Shown here: positions 33,204 through 41,739 of the stretch, one piece after another
Position numbering within the stretch: position 1 is the first letter of the stretch
How the letters are laid out: each line of letters starts with the position of its first letter
Source: Streptomyces fragilis
GTDB taxonomy: Bacteria > Actinomycetota > Actinomycetes > Streptomycetales > Streptomycetaceae
Assembly: GCF_003112515.1 (NCBI RefSeq)
Contig: NZ_BEVZ01000002.1
Coordinates: forward strand, 1,922,001 to 1,986,000
DNA: 64,000 bases
Direction of reading: 5' to 3'
The notes under the pieces: model-generated
What the model saw: the letters and a program-made list of their open reading frames with translations, nothing else
What the model was told of the DNA's origin: nothing
The model's database searches: none
Translations under genes and position numbers: made by a program

Positions 33204-34046
33204 TCATCCGGCCATGTCGGTCTCGTCGAGCGTGCAGATTGCCGCGGTGGTTTCGACGCCGTCGTGGTGCAGCAGTTGGCGCATGCGGGAGACGTCGATG
33301 AAGGCGGCGTCGAGGGGATGCGCGAACAGGCGTGAGAGCGCAGTGCCGTACTTGGCCATCGAACTCTTGCCCGGGATGAAGATCGACAGTTCGTCCCGAG
33401 CTTCGAAGAACTGCACCGTGATGTCGCCGGGCAGAGCTGTGACCGTTTCCTCGTCCCCCGTGATGGGGATCTGCACCAGCCAGCGCTGTCCCTCGGCGGT
33501 ACGCCCCTGCCTCTCCTGCTCCGGGGCCTCTGTGGCCCAGACACGCCAAGGGGTCCCCGAGACAACGACGCCGCACGACTCCACAGTCTTGACCACGTCC
33601 TGAACGGTGGCGATTACGGCGGCATCGATTTCCGCCCAGTCGCGAGGGCTGTCCCCGATCCAGGTCCCGGGCACCAGCTTGGACGCCACGGTCATCGCGG
33701 GTACGTGCCTCAGGCGCACCGTCGGCCATGAGCTGAGGAGCTCGCGCGCGTCGCTGATCGCCTCGTCCTGGGCCTGCCGCTGGCGATGCACCTCCGTACT
33801 GTGCTGCTGCAACAGGGCCGGGGCCACGTCCGGCTCGTCGAGAGCACGTCGGACCAGCTTGACGCTCATCCCCGTGCCGCGCAGTGCGGTGATGAGCATG
33901 GCCTGCTCGACCTGCTCGAAGGTGTACGCGCGGTAGCCGGTCCGCTCATTGACGTCGGACGGCACGAGCAACCCCTCGGAGTGGTAGAACCGCAGCGTCT
34001 GCGGCGGCAGATGGCACATTTCGCTGAATTCGCTGATCGACAACAT
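33204..34046 (-). CDS. MerR-family regulator with a C-terminal effector-binding domain
   Basis: A 280-residue regulator. Residues 1-70 are a MerR winged helix (MLSISEFSEMCHLPPQTLRF, then GYRAYTFEQVEQAMLITALR), followed by a coiled dimerisation helix (LLQQHSTEVHRQRQAQDEAI) and a C-terminal region of about 150 residues resembling GyrI/BmrR-type effector-binding domains, ending with HPLDAAFIDVSRMRQLLHHD. It probably responds to a small hydrophobic molecule. Start ATG 34046. The regulon is unclear: the gene upstream on the other strand is a decayed remnant. Confidence 0.85.
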   Translation of the reverse strand: MLSISEFSEMCHLPPQTLRFYHSEGLLVPSDVNERTGYRAYTFEQVEQAMLITALRGTGMSVKLVRRALDEPDVAPALLQQHSTEVHRQRQAQDEAISDARELLSSWPTVRLRHVPAMTVASKLVPGTWIGDSPRDWAEIDAAVIATVQDVVKTVESCGVVVSGTPWRVWATEAPEQERQGRTAEGQRWLVQIPITGDEETVTALPGDITVQFFEARDELSIFIPGKSSMAKYGTALSRLFAHPLDAAFIDVSRMRQLLHHDGVETTAAICTLDETDMAG

Positions 34047-34225
34047 GACGCCCAGTCTGGCCTTTACAGCAACTACAAGGTCAATCAGCGCGTCGGGCCC
34101 GGGCCCGGGTTGAGCTGGGCCGGGTCAGTTCCACAGGCCCTCCGGGCCCGACCTGTGGTGGTGGCGGCGACACCCGCGCGTCCTCATCGGAGACCTCGGG
34201 CGTTCGCTCCGCTCAGCCGGCGCCA

Positions 34226-34413
34226 TCGGCGCTGGCCCGGACGGAGACTGACCGACTGTGGGACAACTTTCTGGCCCCGGAGGCCACCGCCCGGGCCGCT
34301 GAGCTAAGGAGCCAGATCGAGCACCTCACCGCCGCCCTGGGCCGAGACGCCTACACCAGGCCATCGTGCACGCCTTCAACCAGCATCCCGACGAGGAGGT
34401 GCGAAGCCCGTGA
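34226..34413 (+). pseudogene. Frameshifted remnant of an unrecognised gene
   Basis: One frame reads a helical stretch, TDRLWDNFLAPEATARAAEL then RSQIEHLTAALGRDAY. Near 34360 coding sense moves one frame over to HQAIVHAFNQHPDEEVRSP and a TGA at 34411-34413. The two pieces join naturally if a single base is gained or lost. No start codon or ribosome-binding site is evident, so this is probably the decayed 3' part of a gene. The surrounding 34047-34498 region has no other supported gene. Confidence 0.4.
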
Positions 34414-34498
34414 CCTCATCGGTGCCGACGCCCGACTGGTCGTCGTGGCCGGCCGACCGCCCGCGGACAACCGCAGCGACTGCAAGGCATAGGTTTCA

Positions 34499-34723
34499 TC
34501 AGGGGTAGCTGACGCAACTACTAACGCAGTCGTCGGATACCGCGCCTGCGATCATCAGCCCTAGAACGAGAAGAGCCAGGAAGATCACAGGTACTTTATC
34601 GGCGGCCCAGCCAATGTGGGAGGGGACTTCCGGATCGCTGCTCTGGGGGACCTCACCGTGGCTCTCGGACTCGCTATCGGGTCCGTCGTGTCCCTCTGCC
34701 GCCATCGTGTCATCCCCCGTCAT
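34499..34723 (-). CDS. Small single-pass membrane protein
   Basis: A 74-residue protein: an acidic, Ser-rich N-terminal half (HDGPDSESESHGEVPQSSD), one transmembrane helix (VPVIFLALLVLGLMIAGAV) and a short tail with two Cys (DDCVSSCVSYP). The ATG at 34723 has GAGGAC 6 nt upstream; an ATG at 34741 is an alternative. The tail is AT-richer than its surroundings. Unknown function; layout is that of small membrane peptides that modulate transporters or act in stress. It may be a chance frame, but the hydrophobic profile and ribosome-binding site argue otherwise. Confidence 0.5.
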   Translation of the reverse strand: MTGDDTMAAEGHDGPDSESESHGEVPQSSDPEVPSHIGWAADKVPVIFLALLVLGLMIAGAVSDDCVSSCVSYP

Positions 34724-34897
34724 GATTTGTCCTCTCATCACACGACGTCAGGTTCCGTCCGTCAAGACCTGCGGCGGGTCGCTGTCGAGAAGAACCGCAC
34801 CGGTTCGACGGATCGTCGCGGACGGGCAGGAAGGACCTCATTCGCGTGGGCGTAATCAACTTGCTCCCCGTCTCGTCGGGCGGGCAGGGTCTGCAGC

Positions 34898-35461
34898 ATG
34901 CTCGAACTACGCACCTTGGGAGCAGACGACTGGCCTCTGTGGCGGGAGTTGCGGCTGGCCGCGCTTGCTGAGGCGCCCTACGCGTTCGGATCGACGCTGG
35001 CCCAGTGGCAGGGCTCCGGCGACCGAGAGGAACGCTGGCGTGCCCGTCTGTCGATTCCGGGCGCGCACGATCTCATCGCGCTCCTCGACGGCCTCCCAGT
35101 CGGCATGGCCAGCGCAGTGCCGGGCGCGGGAGCAGGAAACGTGGAGTTGATCTCGATGTGGGTCGATCCCGCGGCTCGAGGCAAGGGAGTGGGTGACTAC
35201 CTCATCCAGGCGGTCGAGCGGTGGGCGGCGGAGCGCGGTGCCACGACGCTGTGGTTGTCCGTCATGCCGAGCAACGGCAAGGCGGTCGCGCTGTATGAGC
35301 GGCACGGCTTCACGGACACGGCTGAGCCCGGCGATCTTCTGCCCGACGACACGGACAGGGAGCGGGTCATGGCGAAGAGCCTACCCAGCTCGCCCCCAGC
35401 CACGAGGATCGGTGCCTCGTCGAACAGCGACCATCGCTGCCCCCGGGCGTCCGTGAACTGA
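34898..35461 (+). CDS. GNAT-family N-acetyltransferase
   Basis: A 187-residue GCN5-related acetyltransferase. It starts MLELRTLGADDWPLWRELRL and shows NVELISMWVDPAARGKGVGD (strand 4 plus the acetyl-CoA loop R-x-x-G-x-G), then WLSVMPSNGKAVALYERHGF, the typical C-terminal N-x-x-A-x-x-x-Y motif. Acceptor unknown. The last 25 residues are low-complexity and may be a non-native extension. Separate transcript; no partner gene. Confidence 0.87.
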   Translation: MLELRTLGADDWPLWRELRLAALAEAPYAFGSTLAQWQGSGDREERWRARLSIPGAHDLIALLDGLPVGMASAVPGAGAGNVELISMWVDPAARGKGVGDYLIQAVERWAAERGATTLWLSVMPSNGKAVALYERHGFTDTAEPGDLLPDDTDRERVMAKSLPSSPPATRIGASSNSDHRCPRASVN

Positions 35462-35644
35462 ACCTCGACCACACCGGGCCACGGCTTGCCGTCGACCCAA
35501 CGGTCTGCTCGCACCGCAGCTCAGACGCTCACACTCCCGCAGTCGAACAAGGTCAGCGACGTACGCCGGCATGCCGCGAGACCTCAGCTGTGACATGCGG
35601 GACCGCCCTAACGGTGCCCCCTCACATGCGCACCTTCCCCGGCC

Positions 35645-36325
35645 TCAGGCCGCCACGAACTCCTCGGCGATGAAAGCCTCTACGAACTCCTGTGTGCGAC
35701 GGTCGAAAGCCGTGTACTGGGCCTCCCGTTCCGCGCCCGTGACCGCGTCGCCGACCAGGAGATTGCCTTCGGTGTCGATGCGCTGAGGGCGCTCCTCCGC
35801 GTCGCTGAGCAGGCCGACGGTGGAGTGGGAGAAGCCGCAGTAGTAGGCGATGCCCTCGTTCAGGCTGGTTTCGAGTACGGCCCGCATGCCCGCCGTGATC
35901 GGATCGTCGGCGGTGGCGCCGGCCAGGCCCAGCCACAGGATGCGCTTGCCGGCGAGGCGGGGCTTGCTGCGGCCGTAGGCGAACCCGTAGTTCCATACGC
36001 GGTCGATCCAGCCCTTGAGAATGGCGGGCACGCTCTGCCAGTACACCGGGAAGACGGCGACGACGGCATCAGCGTCGAGGATGCGCCGCATGTGGGTGCG
36101 CACCTCTTCCGAGTACTCCTTCTCCCGGTTTCCCCAGTCCGGCTGGTCCTCCACGGTCATCCGAGGGTCGAAGCCCTCGGCGTGCAGGTCGAGCAGGTCG
36201 ACGCGGTAGCCGGCTGTTTCGAGCTGTGCGGCAGCACGGCGGGCCGTGTGCGCGGTGAGGGAATCGGTGCGGTGGTGTGCGACGACGACGAGGGCGGTCC
36301 TGGCACGGCTGTCGTGCTGCGTCAC
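35645..36325 (-). CDS. NAD(P)H dehydrogenase (quinone), flavodoxin-like fold
   Basis: A 226-residue flavoprotein of the NQO1/MdaB/KefF type. The phosphate loop region ALVVVAHHRTDSLTAHTARR and the isoalloxazine region VVAVFPVYWQSVPAILKGWI followed by DRVWNYGFAYG are the family hallmarks. Such enzymes make two-electron reductions of quinones or nitro compounds in the cytosol. It is divergent from an AraC-type regulator with about 110 bp between, and that regulator probably controls it. Confidence 0.88.
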   Translation of the reverse strand: MTQHDSRARTALVVVAHHRTDSLTAHTARRAAAQLETAGYRVDLLDLHAEGFDPRMTVEDQPDWGNREKEYSEEVRTHMRRILDADAVVAVFPVYWQSVPAILKGWIDRVWNYGFAYGRSKPRLAGKRILWLGLAGATADDPITAGMRAVLETSLNEGIAYYCGFSHSTVGLLSDAEERPQRIDTEGNLLVGDAVTGAEREAQYTAFDRRTQEFVEAFIAEEFVAA

Positions 36326-36433
36326 GGTGTCTCCCGATTGGTCTCGGTCGGTTCGCTGTAGGAGTCCAGTTCAGCCGCGGTGACGTAGATGATCCATGGG
36401 AGAACCGCTCCGAAACATAGGAGATCGTCTACC

Positions 36434-37402
36434 GTGCTGTGCGTGGATCCTTTGAGTTCGTTACTGAGCGGCATTCGGGCCGAGGGGTCGGTCGTCAGTC
36501 ACGTCGTACTCACGGTGCCCTGGGCCGTCCGCTTCGCCGACATCGCGCCCCTCACCATGATCAGCGTGCTGCGAGGCGGAGGCGTCCTGTTGCTGCCCGA
36601 TGGAACGCAACGAGCACTCGGCGCCGGTCACACCGCCCTCGTGCGCGGCCCCGGACCGTTCCACCTCGTGGACCACCCCGCCGCCCTGGACAGCTCCCAC
36701 GCCGCGTACGAGATCACCTGCTTCACCGAGAGTTCCGAGTGCGGTACTCAGGAACTCAGCGGTATCCGGTGGGGCTCCGACTCGGAGGAGGCGGCCGCGC
36801 TGATCGTGGGCGCCTACCGTGCGTCGGGCCACCGCCACGAGCGGCTCCTGCGCGCACTGCCACCCGTAGTGGTGGTCGAGGAGGACGCCGAGGTGTGCGC
36901 CTGGCTGGAGGCGGCCGCCGCCGACGCCGCCAGCCTCTCGGCCGGTTCGCAGGCGCTGATGGACCGGCTCCTCGACTGGGCCCTGGTGTGCACGTTGCGC
37001 AGCTGGTTCGACAGGGCGGGTGCCGACGCACCCAGCTGGTACCGGGGCCTCGCCGACCCGGTCCTCGCGCCCGCCCTCCAGTCGTTCCACGACCGGCTCG
37101 CCGAGCCCTGGACGGTGGCCTCCCTAGCCGCTCGAGCAGGCGTTTCCCGGGCGCTGTTCGCCAAGCGCTTCACCCACCTGATGGGTCGCCCTCCCCTCGC
37201 CTACGTGACCGAATGCCGTATGGACGAGGCCGAGACGCTGCTCTCCGACACCGACCTCGGCATAGCGCAGATCGCCAGGTCCGTCGGCTATGCCGACGCT
37301 TTTGGCTTCAGTGCCGCCTTCAAACGCCACAAGGGCCGAAGCCCCAGCACCTACCGGGCCGCGGCGGCTGGTGCAGCGTCCGGTCCTCGTGCGACGAGGT
37401 AG
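36434..37402 (+). CDS. AraC-family transcriptional regulator (cupin N-domain)
   Basis: About 322 residues. The N-terminal half is an AraC 'cupin_6'-type sensor (LTMISVLRGGGVLLLPDGTQ and GHTALVRGPGPFHLVDHPAA). The C-terminal 100 residues are the double HTH: PWTVASLAARAGVSRALFAK and ADTDLGIAQIARSVGYADAF-like second helix pair, then FSAAFKRHKGRSPSTYR. The family usually regulates a neighbouring redox gene, and the divergent quinone reductase fits. The GTG at 36434 with AGGAG 11 nt upstream is chosen; GTG 36443 is possible. Confidence 0.87.
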   Translation: MLCVDPLSSLLSGIRAEGSVVSHVVLTVPWAVRFADIAPLTMISVLRGGGVLLLPDGTQRALGAGHTALVRGPGPFHLVDHPAALDSSHAAYEITCFTESSECGTQELSGIRWGSDSEEAAALIVGAYRASGHRHERLLRALPPVVVVEEDAEVCAWLEAAAADAASLSAGSQALMDRLLDWALVCTLRSWFDRAGADAPSWYRGLADPVLAPALQSFHDRLAEPWTVASLAARAGVSRALFAKRFTHLMGRPPLAYVTECRMDEAETLLSDTDLGIAQIARSVGYADAFGFSAAFKRHKGRSPSTYRAAAAGAASGPRATR

Positions 37403-37518
37403 ACGAGGTAGCGGCAGGCACAACAGGCGGGGGTCGCGCAGACCTGCCTGCTCCGCCCGACCGGAGTCGGGCGAGGAGCCGTGCGACTGTTCTTGCTGCT
37501 CGGCAACCTTGGTGTGGT

Positions 37519-37962
37519 TCAGGCGTCGCGAGTGTCGTAGGTCTCGCGATTGGCCAGCACGTCGTCCATGTGCGCCTCGGCCCAAGCCTTGAGGCCGCGC
37601 ATCATCTCGTACAGCGACAGGCCGAGATCGGTCAGCTCGTAGGACACCGTGACCGGCACGGTCGGCACCACGGTCCGGGACACCAGGCCGTCGCGCTCCA
37701 GGGAGCGCAGCGTCTGGGTGAGCATCTTCTGACTGACGCCGGCCAGGAGGCGCTGCAGCTCCGAGTAGCGCATCACCCGGGGCCCGCCGGCGCAGTCGGC
37801 ACCGGGCTGATGCGCGCTGTCGCTGCCGAGCGCGGCCAGGATCAGCGTGACCCACTTGTTCGAGATCCGGTCGAGCAGCTTGCGGCTGGGGCACGCCGCC
37901 ACGAAGGCGTCGTACTCCACCTTGGCCTGTGCCCTCTGCTGGGCCGCTGTCGTCGTCGCCAT
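37519..37962 (-). CDS. HxlR-family transcriptional regulator
   Basis: A 147-residue winged-helix protein. CPSRKLLDRISNKWVTLILA is the HxlR start, with its Cys at the redox/electrophile-sensing position seen in YodB/HypR-type members, and YSELQRLLAGVSQKMLTQTL plus RSLERDGLVSR are the HTH and wing. It is divergent from an aldo/keto reductase. Two dyads in the intergenic region are likely operators, so it probably represses the reductase until an electrophile is present (inference). Confidence 0.9.
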   Translation of the reverse strand: MATTTAAQQRAQAKVEYDAFVAACPSRKLLDRISNKWVTLILAALGSDSAHQPGADCAGGPRVMRYSELQRLLAGVSQKMLTQTLRSLERDGLVSRTVVPTVPVTVSYELTDLGLSLYEMMRGLKAWAEAHMDDVLANRETYDTRDA

Positions 37963-37993
37963 GGACCGTTCCTCTCACCCGCGGGTGCCCTAC

Positions 37994-38026
37994 GCACTTC
38001 GAAGTGCCTACTTCCTGCTTGGAAGT
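37994..38026. promoter_or_regulatory. Two adjacent dyads between the HxlR and aldo/keto reductase genes
   Basis: GCACTTCGAAGTGC (37994-38007) is a perfect 14-bp palindrome. ACTTCC (38010-38015) and GGAAGT (38021-38026) flank a 5-bp spacer. Both contain ACTTC/GAAGT half-sites, so they are probably tandem sites for one dimeric regulator, the HxlR protein. Confidence 0.7.
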
Positions 38027-38092
38027 TACGCACCAATAGTGGTGCAAGGCGCCGCTAGGCACCATCCCCTGGCTCAACACGAAAGGCACACC

Positions 38093-38965
38093 ATGAGCAC
38101 ACCCACCGCCTCGCTTCCCGGCGGCACCTGGACCCTGGGCGACCTGACCGTCACCCGGTTCGGCTACGGCGCCATGCAGCTCGCCGGCCCTTGGGTCATG
38201 GGTCCGCCCGCCGACCGCGAGGGCGCACTGGCCGTTCTCCGCGAGGCCGTCGCCCTCGGCATCACCCACGTCGACACCGCCGATGCCTACGGGCCACACA
38301 TCACCAACCAGCTGATCCGCGAAGCGCTGCACCCGTACTCCGACTCGCTGCACATCGTGACCAAGGTCGGGGCGACCCGCGACGAGGAGGGAGGCTGGCC
38401 TCCGGCACGAAAGCCTGAAGAGCTGCGCCGGGCCGTCACCGAGAACCTGGAGAACCTCGGCCTCGACACGCTGGACGTGGTCAACCTCCGGCTCGGCGAC
38501 GCCCAGGGCCCCGTGCCCGGTTCGCTCGAGGAGGCGTTCGGGGCGCTCGTCGACCTCCAGCGGCAGGGTCTCATCCGCCACCTCGGCGTGAGCAACGCGA
38601 CGGCGGAGCAGGTCGCCGAGGCGCGCTCGATCGCGCCGATCGTGTGCGTGCAGAACATGTACAACCTCGCCCACCGCCACGACGACGACCTCATCGACGA
38701 TCTCGTCGAGCAGGGCATCGCCTACGTGCCCTTCTTCCCCCTCGGCGGCTTCAGCCCGCTGCAGTCCTCGGCGCTCACGGCCGTAGCCACCCGGCTGGAC
38801 GCGACACCGATGTCAGTTGCCCTGGCCTGGCTGCTGCAGCGGTCGCCGAACATCCTGCTGATCCCCGGCACCTCGTCGGTGGCACACCTGCGCGAAAACG
38901 TCGCCGGTGCGGGACTTCTGCTCTCCGAGGACGATCTCGCCGAGCTTGACAAGATCGGCTCCTGA
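38093..38965 (+). CDS. Aldo/keto reductase
   Basis: A 290-residue NADPH-dependent oxidoreductase. It has VTRFGYGAMQLAG, GITHVDTADAYGPHITNQLI (catalytic Asp and Tyr), HIVTKVG with the catalytic Lys and the C-terminal LLIPGTSSVAHLRENV cofactor-binding segment. It reduces aldehydes and ketones in the cytosol and probably takes part in electrophile detoxification under the divergent HxlR regulator. ATG 38093 chosen by the onset of homology-like sequence; AAAGG lies 9 nt upstream. Confidence 0.92.
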   Translation: MSTPTASLPGGTWTLGDLTVTRFGYGAMQLAGPWVMGPPADREGALAVLREAVALGITHVDTADAYGPHITNQLIREALHPYSDSLHIVTKVGATRDEEGGWPPARKPEELRRAVTENLENLGLDTLDVVNLRLGDAQGPVPGSLEEAFGALVDLQRQGLIRHLGVSNATAEQVAEARSIAPIVCVQNMYNLAHRHDDDLIDDLVEQGIAYVPFFPLGGFSPLQSSALTAVATRLDATPMSVALAWLLQRSPNILLIPGTSSVAHLRENVAGAGLLLSEDDLAELDKIGS

Positions 38966-40175
38966 TCCCACGGCGTTACACCGGGGTGGGCCAGATCGAT
39001 TCTGAAATGCTCAGTGAGTAACGGCGCATTCCAGGAGGGAACATCAAGAGAAAACGACCTCCAAGCAGCGTCATCTCGCTCCTTGGACGGGGGGTTGCCG
39101 GTAACAAATCGATTACTTAGAGTCTTGCCCGTGATCAAACCGTTGCTCCACACTCTGTAAGGGTGAGAGGGCAGGGTTCAGTCTCGACCCGCAGGCGTTG
39201 AGAATCGGCCGCGTCGGCAGTCGATCAGCGCTCGTGCGCGGTCAAGTTTTCTCCATCCCTGCCGACGCGGTGCGGCGCGTTAGGGAAAAACATCCTCTGG
39301 CGAAATATAGACCTCCGTGGTGATGTCTGTTTCAGGCATCGAAGCGCAAGGTCAGGTCACAAGGAGGCATGACTTGAGTCCCGTGACGGGTAAGGCAACC
39401 GGCCAGGATGTACTTTTCGGCAGACGGCTCAGACGTGGTGGAACTCGGTTCGAAGTGTCCGCCGGCACCTTCCCGTCAGCTCACACGTTGCATCTCTGGG
39501 GCAACCCGGAGGCCATCACGTACGCGAGACGACGGGCCACTGCCTCGAGGCCTGATCCGGCCACCCACGTCCGCGTCCCGTGAGCCGTTCCCGCAGGCCG
39601 GCAGCCTCGCCGTCCCCGCGGCTCGGGCCGACGGATCGGCCATCTTCTCCAAGTCGTGCGACATGTTTTCCGGCCGCACGTAATGTAGTCGTCAATCTTC
39701 CGGTGGCTGATCGCCGGGGGTGCGAGCTGCGCTGTACGAACCCCGGGAAGCAATTCCCGCCCACGAACGCGCAAGCGCTCCCTCCGGTTACAGGTCGGTC
39801 TGAAGTCAGTGTTCGCTGCAGGCGGTGTTTGCGCAGAACATGCAAGCCGACTGTGCAGCGGGCCGAGCCGCAAGCAAGTGGAAAAATGTGCGTCGCGGGA
39901 TCGAACTTTGGATGACGCGAAGCTGCGGTGTGAAAGCCGTCCGGACGCGGCTATCGGTTCGGCCTGACCGGGACGCCGACATCTTCAGGACAACCAGTTC
40001 GCGCCACCCGAGAAATGCCACCCGTTTCGGACTTTCTGGTTCCACGGTGCCGCCGCTCGTGAAGCGCGTGCGTAGTTTTCGTCGCCGGTGGTCCTCTCAA
40101 TAATCTCGCCGGAAGTCCACGGAGACCCCGAAAGGGCCGGCGTGAGTGGAACGAGCCATGAACGCGAGGAGTGGA
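38966..40175. other. 1.2-kb region upstream of the biosynthetic operon
   Basis: No certain gene. The DNA is clearly less GC-rich than the rest of the window (for example 39080-39130, 39240-39320 and 39880-39920), and translations in all frames lack motifs. It presumably contains the promoter and a long leader for the operon at 40176; I could not fix a promoter. One short frame with a good ribosome-binding site is listed separately. The composition suggests acquired DNA or a decayed gene. Confidence 0.5.
39374..39583 (+). CDS. Possible small ORF in the operon's upstream region
   Basis: AAGGAGG at 39361-39367 is the strongest ribosome-binding sequence in the region. Six bases later a TTG (39374) opens a 69-codon frame reading GQDVLFGRRLRRGGTRFEVS, then AGTFPSAHTLHLWGNPEAIT, and ending at 39583. 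The ATG next to the same ribosome-binding site is followed after one codon by a stop, so it would make a two-residue peptide. The product is unrecognised; it could be a leader peptide, a small gene or chance. Confidence 0.25.
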   Translation: MSPVTGKATGQDVLFGRRLRRGGTRFEVSAGTFPSAHTLHLWGNPEAITYARRRATASRPDPATHVRVP

Positions 40176-41696
40176 ATGGATGTCGAAGAGCGGCTGGATC
40201 CGCTGCTGACGAGGTTCTGGGAGGAGACGCGGCTGCGCGCCGTCGTCCCCGACACGCCTCCGCGTTCCGCCGACCCACCACAGCCCTTACGCGCCACGTG
40301 GACCGCGATAGCGGATCTGCTGGGACTCGGTTACGGGGAGCGTGACGGCGCGGTGATCACCAAGGGGAAGACCCTGATGCGCGCCCGCACCACGCCGTCC
40401 GCAGGCGCCCTCTATCCGTTCGAGGTCATGCTCGCCCTGCGTGGCGACACCGGGTACGAGTTGTACGCCTACGACGTGGTCGGCTGCTGTCTGCGCCACA
40501 CCGGGGCAGCCTCCTTCACCGACGTGGCGGAGCTCCTGGACCGGCCCGCCAGTGGCCCCCGGCTCCCGGACGCGGTCGTCGTGCCGGCCGGCCGGCCCTG
40601 GCAATCCATGCGGAAGTACGGCCGGCGCGGCTACCTCTACACCCTCCTCGACGGCGGGCACGCCGCGACCAACATCGCGCTGGCCGCCGAGGACGCGGGA
40701 TTCCGCGCCCTCGTCCGACTGCGCCTGGACCGGAGGCGGGCCGCGGACCTCCTGGGACTGGCCGGCCGCTGCCGGGAACCGCAGGCCCTCGTCGAGCTGA
40801 CCGCACCGGCCGACCGACGCACGCACCCCCACGGCCCCGCCAGCAACCCCTTCGCCGTCCCCATCTGGAGAGGCCGCGACGAGGCGCCGGTGGAGGACCT
40901 CACCGCGGCGGAGATCGCGGCCTGGAAGTCGGTACAGTCCATCAGCGCCTTCCACAATCCGACGACCCTCCCACCCGCGTACGGCAGTTCGCGCTCCCTC
41001 GCGGCCGGGCCCCGCCCGACTGCCGAGCCGTCCACCGAGGGCGCCGCAGCGGTGCGGCTGGCCCCGGCCGGGAACCCCGGACCGCTGCGGTTCCGCACCG
41101 CGGTCCTGCGGCGCCGGTCCGCCAAGGGGTTCCGCCCCGCCCGCATCGGCGCGGACGACCTGGGGAAGGTGCTCGTGCACACCGGCCGGCGCACCGCCAT
41201 GGACTGCGTCGACGGCCCCCTGCCCGCTCTGCGGGTGCTGATCCGCGATGTCGAGGGCATCGAACCGGGGAGTTACGTCTACGATCCCGACGACCACGTG
41301 CTGCTGCGGATCGGCGACGGCGGGGACGATGCGGCACTGACCGGAGCATGCATGGGGCAAGGCGTGGTCCACAACGCCGCGCTGCTCCTCGTCCTGCACG
41401 CCCCGGTGCGGCCGCTGCTGGGCGCGCGCGGCCGGCAAGGGCTCGCCGAACTCCACTTCCACGCGGCGGGGGCGGCTCAACGCCTGTGCCTGGGCGCCGC
41501 CGAGCAGGGCTTGGGCATCACCTGCCTGGGCGGGTTCGACACCGGCCGGGTCGCGGACCTCGTGCACCTGGAGGGACCCGAAGAGGTGGTCTACGTCCTG
41601 GCGGGCGGGGTCCCCGACGAGAGCGCGGTCAAGTGGGACCGGGCTCCGGTCGCCTACAGCCACGGCCTGGGACCGGGTCCCGCGCAGGACCGCTGA
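40176..41696 (+). CDS. Tandem nitroreductase / SagB-type flavin oxidoreductase
   Basis: About 506 residues with two nitroreductase-like halves. The first (residues about 45-215) has RTTPSAGALYPFEVMLALRG and SMRKYGRRGYLYTLLDGGHA; the second (about 310-495) has FRTAVLRRRSAKGFRPARIG and LHFHAAGAAQRLCLGAAEQG, then GLGITCLGGFD. This double-domain SagB arrangement is seen in FMN-dependent thiazoline/oxazoline oxidases and in NRPS-linked dehydrogenases. It probably oxidises a carrier-bound heterocycle or amino acid here. Codon 38 is TTA (40287-40289). AGGAG lies 4 nt before the ATG at 40176; an in-frame GTG at 40146 and ATG at 40158 are alternatives. First gene of the operon. Confidence 0.75.
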   Translation: MDVEERLDPLLTRFWEETRLRAVVPDTPPRSADPPQPLRATWTAIADLLGLGYGERDGAVITKGKTLMRARTTPSAGALYPFEVMLALRGDTGYELYAYDVVGCCLRHTGAASFTDVAELLDRPASGPRLPDAVVVPAGRPWQSMRKYGRRGYLYTLLDGGHAATNIALAAEDAGFRALVRLRLDRRRAADLLGLAGRCREPQALVELTAPADRRTHPHGPASNPFAVPIWRGRDEAPVEDLTAAEIAAWKSVQSISAFHNPTTLPPAYGSSRSLAAGPRPTAEPSTEGAAAVRLAPAGNPGPLRFRTAVLRRRSAKGFRPARIGADDLGKVLVHTGRRTAMDCVDGPLPALRVLIRDVEGIEPGSYVYDPDDHVLLRIGDGGDDAALTGACMGQGVVHNAALLLVLHAPVRPLLGARGRQGLAELHFHAAGAAQRLCLGAAEQGLGITCLGGFDTGRVADLVHLEGPEEVVYVLAGGVPDESAVKWDRAPVAYSHGLGPGPAQDR

Positions 41697-41739
41697 GCGT
41701 GAGTCTTCGATCAAGACGACAGAGAGCGTGGGTTCCCGC

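Noticed and set aside
34047..34500. Possible tRNA or attachment site in the gene-poor stretch
   Set aside because: No cloverleaf-like stems or CCA-type end could be built by eye.
39476..39873. Minus-strand frames of 67-130 codons in the operon's upstream region
   Set aside because: No ribosome-binding sites or recognisable motifs, Arg/Cys-rich translations and mutually overlapping frames.
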